Source: Larix sibirica (Eukaryota; Streptophyta; Pinopsida; Pinales; Pinaceae). From it: a stretch of 23,688 nucleotides of DNA. Under the pieces are notes generated by a model. That model ran no database searches. It saw only the letters and a list, made by a program, of their open reading frames with translations, and was not told the origin of the DNA. Below are positions 18,429-23,688 of the stretch, one piece after another. The position numbers and the translations under genes are program-made. The first letter of the stretch is position 1, and every line of letters starts with the position of its first letter. The stretch covers positions 1 through 23,688 of the forward strand of contig NWUY0300013495.1 in NCBI GenBank assembly GCA_004151065.3, written 5' to 3'.

Positions 18429-21110
18429 CCCTCTACCTAAGCTCATCCACCATATACCCAGGTACTCTATAGTTTTCATCCCATCCAACCCAGGGCTCTT
18501 CACCCAGTCAAATCATATTCCCCATCCCAACCTTCCAAATGAGCCACTTTCCTATGAGAGGAAAGCAAGAACCACATCTTTCCCTTTCCCAAGACCAAAG
18601 TAATTTGAAGCACAGTTTCCTTAGTTTCTCATGTACACCTTTTGGAATAAAGGTCAATGACACCTAATACATTGAGATCCTCCAACATCGCTTTAGCCAA
18701 CACTAATACCCCCCCACTCCCAGAGAGACACTTATTACACCAACACGTTATTATTTTTTACATTTTATCTACCATCCAACTCCAACCCCCTTGCCCCCGA
18801 GAGAGCCACTTATTACACCAACAAGTTATTATTTTTTCCAACTCCAATCCCTTCTAGTATAATCATTAGGCTTTATGGAGAATCCCAAGTATTTTATGCC
18901 CTCCTATAGCTCTGCTTCATAATAAGTTAATTTGAAGCTTTCTATGTCTTCCTCCCTGATGTCCATGAATGATATAGTTGATTTCCCCACATTGTTCATC
19001 ATGCTTGTTTCTTTGTAGTATAAATCCATGGTCTCTCTCAATTTCATATCATCTCTTCTAATGCCATTATAGAATAATAATATGTCATCAACAAAAAGCA
19101 AGTGTGAAATGTACAAAGTTCTCCCTATTTTGATCCCTTTAAAATCCCCTGATTCTTTTGCCTCAATGAGTGCCTTGCTGAATCCTTTTGCTACCCGAAG
19201 GAAAATAAGTGCGGATAAAGGGAATCCCTAACTAAGCCATCTCCCAGGTCTAAAAAATCCAGATGCATAACTATTAATAAGCACAACAAATGAGGCATAA
19301 TGTACACAGTTCATGACCTAGTTAACAAAGGGTAGAGTAAAACCCACATGGATGAGCATTAACCTAATATAAAACCAACTAAATCTATCATAAGATTTTG
19401 GTAGATCCACCTTGATGATTGTGGAAAACCTCTTTTTTAACTTTGTTGAGTGGAATACCTCCTATGCTACTTCCATAGCTTCATGAATTTTCTTCCTAGC
19501 CAAAAAACCAAACTACTCCTGGGATATATAGTTTGGCAATATACCCATCACTCTTCTGGAGATTAATTTGGAAATTATTTTGTATATGTAGTTTCACAGT
19601 GATATGGGTCTATAGTTTTCAAACTTTGAAGGATGATCAGACTTGGGAGTCGGGGCTATAAATGTTGTATTAAATGCAACCATAATCTTAGTAGAGGACC
19701 TAGAATCCTCTATAACCCTCAATAAATCCTCCTCCAAAATGTCATAGAAACCTATATGAAACTATGTTGGTCAACCTACATCTAGTCCAGGACTCTTGTA
19801 TTTTTTAAATGATTGCAGAACATCCGTAAGTTCCTCCTCCATGATAGGTTCCAACAAGTTCGCATTATCCTCCCTCGACTCAAAATTTGGGAAAAATGTC
19901 TCCATCTTTACCACTTCAACAATAGTAGCCCTGTTGTCTTCCTTAAATATATTACTAAAGTGTTTTACCCCAATCCTTGCCAATTCCTTAAAACCAATGA
20001 TTACAGACTTATCGATACCTTCTATCTGCCATGTAGTGTTTGACATCTTCCTATGATTTACAAATTGATGAAAAAACTTGGTGTTCTCGTCCCCTTTTTC
20101 AAGCCAGGTAGCCTTTCTCTTAAGCCTCCAAGTGGCTTCATTCACCTCCAATATATTTCTCTTCCTTGATTCCAAATACCTAATTTTGGACCTTTGTTCC
20201 TTGTTAGCATACCCAACCAAGTCTTGAAGATAGATTTCCTCCAACAAATATTTTGAATGTCTTCTATCACTAGCTCACTTTGTAGATACCTACTTCAAAT
20301 TTATAAAGTTTGATGCAAACTGAATTGTCGCTAATTCTCTGTTATTCCCATCAAAATAAATCCACTGGTCCTTGGTTATATTGGCATAATCCTCATCTTC
20401 AATCCAAGAAGCATTAAATTTGAAATAATGAGGTGGATTTCACCCCCTCTATCCACCTCCAAGTAGATGGGAACGTGATCTGACTCACCACCCATCCCAA
20501 CCCACTGCTTAATTCTCAATCTATCTTTCAAGAATACCTCATTTATAACTAATATATATGGTCTTTTGGCTATCCTATTGGGAACCACCCTCTTATTTCT
20601 CCAAGTGAGTTTGATTTTCACTATCCTCACATCAAACAATCCTCTGCCTTCCAATTTTCTAATAAAAAATAAGAGGGGGGTCCACCTGGGATGCCTCCCC
20701 ACAAACTTCAACATTTCCAATTCTAAAGTTCATGTCTCCCCCAATTATGACATGCTCCATGTTTAATGAATTTCACTTGAGAAAATTATCCTAGAAGGGA
20801 AATTTATCCAAATAAGGGCCATAAATGCTCATAATATTGAAATCCATTCCTAGCTGCATTGAATGCAGAGTTAATCCTAGTCCTATGTGAAAATCGTAAG
20901 AATTATTACATTGAAAGGCCCTATTTGTCCATCTTGAAAATAAACATATAGACCTCCCCTTAGAATCAAAAGAGATGAAATCCCACCCAGGAAGAACCTT
21001 CCCCATTTCCAATAGAATCACATTTCATACTATCATAATTTCCCGAATCAACAATACATCTATTTTTGGGTCTCCACAAATCTCTTTAGGGCTTTTTTTT
21101 TTAGGGGTGG

Positions 21111-21178
21111 CCTAGTCCCCCACAATTTAATGGAAAAACTATCGCCTAGTCCCCCACAATTTAATGGAAAACCTATCA
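21111..21178. repeat. 34-bp direct tandem duplication in the D' ORF2 start
   Basis: CCTAGTCCCCCACAATTTAA and the following 14 bases (21111-21144) are repeated at 21145-21178 with two differences. The left unit has one copy (about 9319-9352). Thirty-four is not a multiple of three, so the endonuclease frame shifts. Confidence 0.85.
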
Positions 21179-23366
21179 TTAGGAACCCAAACCTATGGAC
21201 TGACCTCTAAGGACCCCCTCAATAGATGATTGCCTCCCAACTTTGTTTTCAAGGATTGCATGTTCATGAGCTAATGATAGATTTGATATTTTGCCTCGCA
21301 TGCCTGCCTTTTCTTGTTTTAATCTTTCATATCCAATCTCCTCGAAACCTCTCCCCCATCCACAATGTACAGTTTCCTAGGCCTAAGAATGTAACTATGA
21401 CCTCTGACAAAATCCCCCTCCCCTTAATTAGTTCCTCCTAAAGAAACCTCCTCCACAAGGGGTTCTTTCATCTGAACCATTCCATCACAATCCCCATCCT
21501 TTAATAGGTAATCCAAACCCTCAAACACCAAACCCTTGGATAAATGTTCAATCTATGTCCCTGAATTATCCTCTATGAATCCCTTCCCCAAATAATTTGT
21601 TAGATTCTTAACCCCTGAAACAATATTTAATCCAATACCATGCATAACAGAGGAAAAACTGCATGAAGGAGTAAGATCACTGGTAGTCATACCTTCAAGA
21701 GTTGAGACTGATCCAACTTCAAGGGAGGTGAGCTCCACCAGTGTATCCAAATTTTTTTTGTCAATAGTATACTTCCATGGGACAAACCCATTCCCCTCTT
21801 CCCCACTCAATTAAGAGGTTCATTTACCTGTCCCTCCTTTTAACCATTGTTCTTTCATCCATATCTTTTGTACTAGGCTTCTTTGATGAAACCCCCCCTT
21901 CAATTTGAATCAATTTTCTTGCCTCTTTAATGAGTGAAGATTCCTTCCTTGGCCAAGAACCAAGCCTAAAAGGAAGGTGACAATCTATTGCCACATGTCC
22001 ATAATCATGACATTGGTTTCACCTAAAAGGATCCTCATTACAATCCAGCCTTTGAGTAAAGGTTTTAGGCCCTTTCTTCATTGACATATCCAATGCCAAA
22101 CCATCTTTAATACCAATACCCACCAATACTTTTGCCATTGTCATTACCTTGATCTCCACATAACCCATGTTAGCTTCATAAAATACCAACAACTCATTCT
22201 CAATGGCTCTAAAAATATCCAAAGACAAATATTCACATGGAAAACCCAACGTTTTCACCCATATATGCATCAAGTCCAGTTTCTTGTAGCAAGCATCAAA
22301 AGCTAGTCCCCACCTTTTAAGGAATAACATCACTGAACCCCACATCCATACCAAGTATAAGATTCTCAACGTGTCTTCCTCCGATTTGAAAACAAAGCCC
22401 ATCCAATTCCTTGTGAGAATGTAAATTTTTTACATATATCCAAGCAAAGGTACCCATGTAGTCTTCATCCATTCCTTTAATTTGTTCTCCTATCTTCCAG
22501 GCCATAAACCTTCCTACCATTTCCATTGTCGACAATTTCACCACTTCATGCATCTAGATATCACCACCTAACACCAATTTTACCGGGTTATCCTTCAGTT
22601 TAATACATCGGTTCCTTTTCTTTGTTTTTTCTCACCATTCCCCTCGACAGATTCCTTACCTCCACTCACTTCAAATTACCCCTCCTTATCTACCACTGAC
22701 TTATCCACCACCTTATCTTTCATGGGACTACCTCTAGAGGGTAGAGCCAGACTTACCCCCCTTCCTCTATCTTCAACCTCACGAATTTCACCGCCGCGAT
22801 CAACTATGACCTGCATAGAGAAACCACTTCCACATTGCTTTGATAATTTAGGGGACAAGTATCAACTAAGGACAAGGATTTCACAATACCCTTGTGATTG
22901 TGAAAGCATGAGGACGACATCGAGTCACCTCTACCGATAGTCTTGACAATCAAAAACTCTAAACCAGAGGAAACATGTATACCTTACCTATTAGGAGTGT
23001 TGGAATAAAATTTTCAAGGAGGACAACCCGGATCCAATGCATGCAACCATGCATAGGATCATGAGGAGTAATGTGTTGGAGTCAATTTAGTTGGTATCCC
23101 ATCCAATCCATTGGCTCCACCAAAAACCCCCCCTTATGAAGTCTCCTACCATCGTACCTTCTGACACAATCCATAATACCATCGTTGGTTAGTGGACTCC
23201 ATGTCGTCTTCTCCCATAGACCCTTAGCATTATATGTTAATCCCGAGATATCGTCTACGTCCGCCTTCTGTGATGTGGACATTAAAATTCACCTGCCCGT
23301 CCCATCCACCCAAATCTCACCCTCCTCCACTGAATCTGTTGTATAGTCCACATCCTCTTCTTCCAT
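21179..23366 (-). pseudogene. LINE D' ORF1: DUF4283-like protein with zinc knuckle, decayed
   Basis: This copies the left ORF1 with the same start (ATG 23366), the same early TGA at codon 26 and the same TGA in place of the first zinc-knuckle cysteine (22021-22019). Open pieces are 23282-23082, 22858-22676, 22553-22317 (MHEVVKLSTMEMVGRFMAWK), 22402-22019 (DUF4283-like core, HIWVKTLGFPCEYLS) and 21810-21553 (post-knuckle linker). The final TAA again overlaps the ORF2 ATG as TAATG. The stops shared with the left copy show ORF1 was already dead before the duplication. Confidence 0.75.
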
Positions 23367-23461
23367 TAAACCCACGTAATTTGATGCCCTATACCTCCTC
23401 CATCAAAACCTAGTTGCAGAGATCTCTAAGGCTACCTCAATCCTATAAAGACATGATTCAT

Positions 23462-23474
23462 GATAAATATAATT
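23462..23474. repeat. Copy of the D/E junction target-site duplication
   Basis: GATAAATATAATT is identical to 11641-11653, showing that the D and E insertions are both older than the tandem duplication. Confidence 0.6.
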
Positions 23475-23688
23475 TTTTTTTTAACGAGAACAGGTAAAGA
23501 GTTTACTTTAAAATGATGAAAAAAAATATCAATTTTTTACAAAACCACTCACCCTACTTAAGAGGGGAATAAGAGAAAATTGTTTGCTATCCAGAATTCT
23601 CCTTCCCTAACCTTACATTCAAAATTTTCCCAATTGTAGCAAAAATTCTAGCACTATATAGGTGAATATATTGACCTAGTAAGACAAC
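23475..23688 (-). mobile_element. LINE E' 3' end (partial, runs off window)
   Basis: It matches 11654-11867: A-rich tail, CTCGTT end motif and the start of the 3' UTR, with scattered differences and small indels. The rest of E', including its RNase H end, should lie beyond the window. Confidence 0.75.

Larger units (their letters stand above)
17217..21179 (-). pseudogene. LINE D' ORF2: endonuclease, RT, zf-RVT, RNase H; decayed
   Basis: The domain order is as in the left copy. The endonuclease starts at ATG 21179, and a 34-bp direct duplication right after it shifts the frame. SDHVPIYLEVDRGG lies near 20480 and WLEKGDENTKFFHQF near 20095. A 158-codon open piece (20247-19771) covers the linker up to KYKSPGLDVG. 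RT keeps an intact LLFVDDILLF (about 19095-19066), where the left copy has FVHD plus a stop. The zf-RVT segment (about 17870-18130) is inside the block identical to the left copy. RNase H ends near 17285, and the left copy's TAG at 5509-5507 is GAA here, so the tail GLEVGPGNW is readable. It is still disrupted by stops and frameshifts. Confidence 0.85.
16871..23461 (-). mobile_element. LINE D' (duplicated copy of LINE D, without its 3' tail)
   Basis: It matches 5085-11640 in order: partial 3' UTR, ORF2, ORF1, 5' UTR. The distal 3' UTR and A tail (925-996 in the left copy) are not present because C' and the tandem junction lie on that side. It carries one private 34-bp tandem duplication near the ORF2 start and one undetermined base at 17901. 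Confidence 0.8.
13497..23688. repeat. Tandem duplication, right unit (continues past window)
   Basis: This is a direct copy of 1661-11867. It starts at TGTGCTGAATTGGACC inside the LINE C endonuclease and ends in the LINE E 3' UTR. The offset drifts from 11836 to about 11786 across LINE C (net deletions, including about 40 bp in the RT) and to 11821 by the D 5' end (gain from a 34-bp duplication). Confidence 0.85.

Noticed and set aside
1-23688. LTR retrotransposon, viral or bacterial gene content
   Set aside because: No LTR pair, gag-protease-integrase motifs or prokaryotic gene arrangement was seen. All RT motifs are of the LINE type (FRPISLCN, LDLSKSYD), and the large direct repeat spans whole elements and is not terminal repeats.

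Overview
The window looks like intergenic repeat sequence from a large, AT-rich seed-plant nuclear genome. A gymnosperm is plausible, but the sequence does not prove it. No intact host gene, tRNA, rRNA, CRISPR array or bacterial-type operon is visible. Nearly everything recognisable is dead plant L1-type LINE (non-LTR retrotransposon) sequence. Calls rest on conserved LINE motifs read across stops and frameshifts: endonuclease IYGPY/GDLNF/SDHxPI, reverse transcriptase GPDG/FRPISLCN/LDLSKSYD/FVDD, zf-RVT, and an RNase H C-terminus of the HxxRExNxxAD type.

Three LINEs are nested. LINE D (minus strand, about 11640 down to 927) carries ORF1 (DUF4283-like domain plus zinc knuckle) and ORF2 (endonuclease, RT, zf-RVT, RNase H). 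It is interrupted in its 3' UTR by LINE C (plus strand, 997-5073), which is bounded by an 11-bp target-site duplication (TSD), AAAAGTACATG. Removing C joins the two halves of D's 3' UTR and places D's A-rich tail at 925-931. LINE E (minus strand, 13302 down to 11654) is a 5'-truncated copy holding only part of an RNase H domain and a long 3' UTR. It sits directly against D's 5' end, with a TSD that overlaps D's own.

The whole arrangement is then repeated. From 13497 to the window end, the sequence is a diverged direct copy of 1661 onwards (offset about 11.8 kb), in the order C', D', start of E'. The left copy is the edge of the tandem array, because only it keeps the 5' end of C, C's left TSD and D's 3' tail. 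The copies differ at several sites per 100 bp almost everywhere. The exception is a 590-bp block (6050-6639 against 17838-18428) that is identical except for one extra N at 17901, which suggests an assembly join or a very recent gene conversion.

The left flank (1-913) and the spacer between the units (13314-13496) are AT-rich and have no recognisable gene; the left flank has two short hairpins. I found no evidence for a new cellular system. The interesting content is the insertion history, the tandem duplication, the suspicious identical block, a TAATG stop/start overlap between ORF1 and ORF2 in both LINE families, and a shared internal deletion in LINE C.
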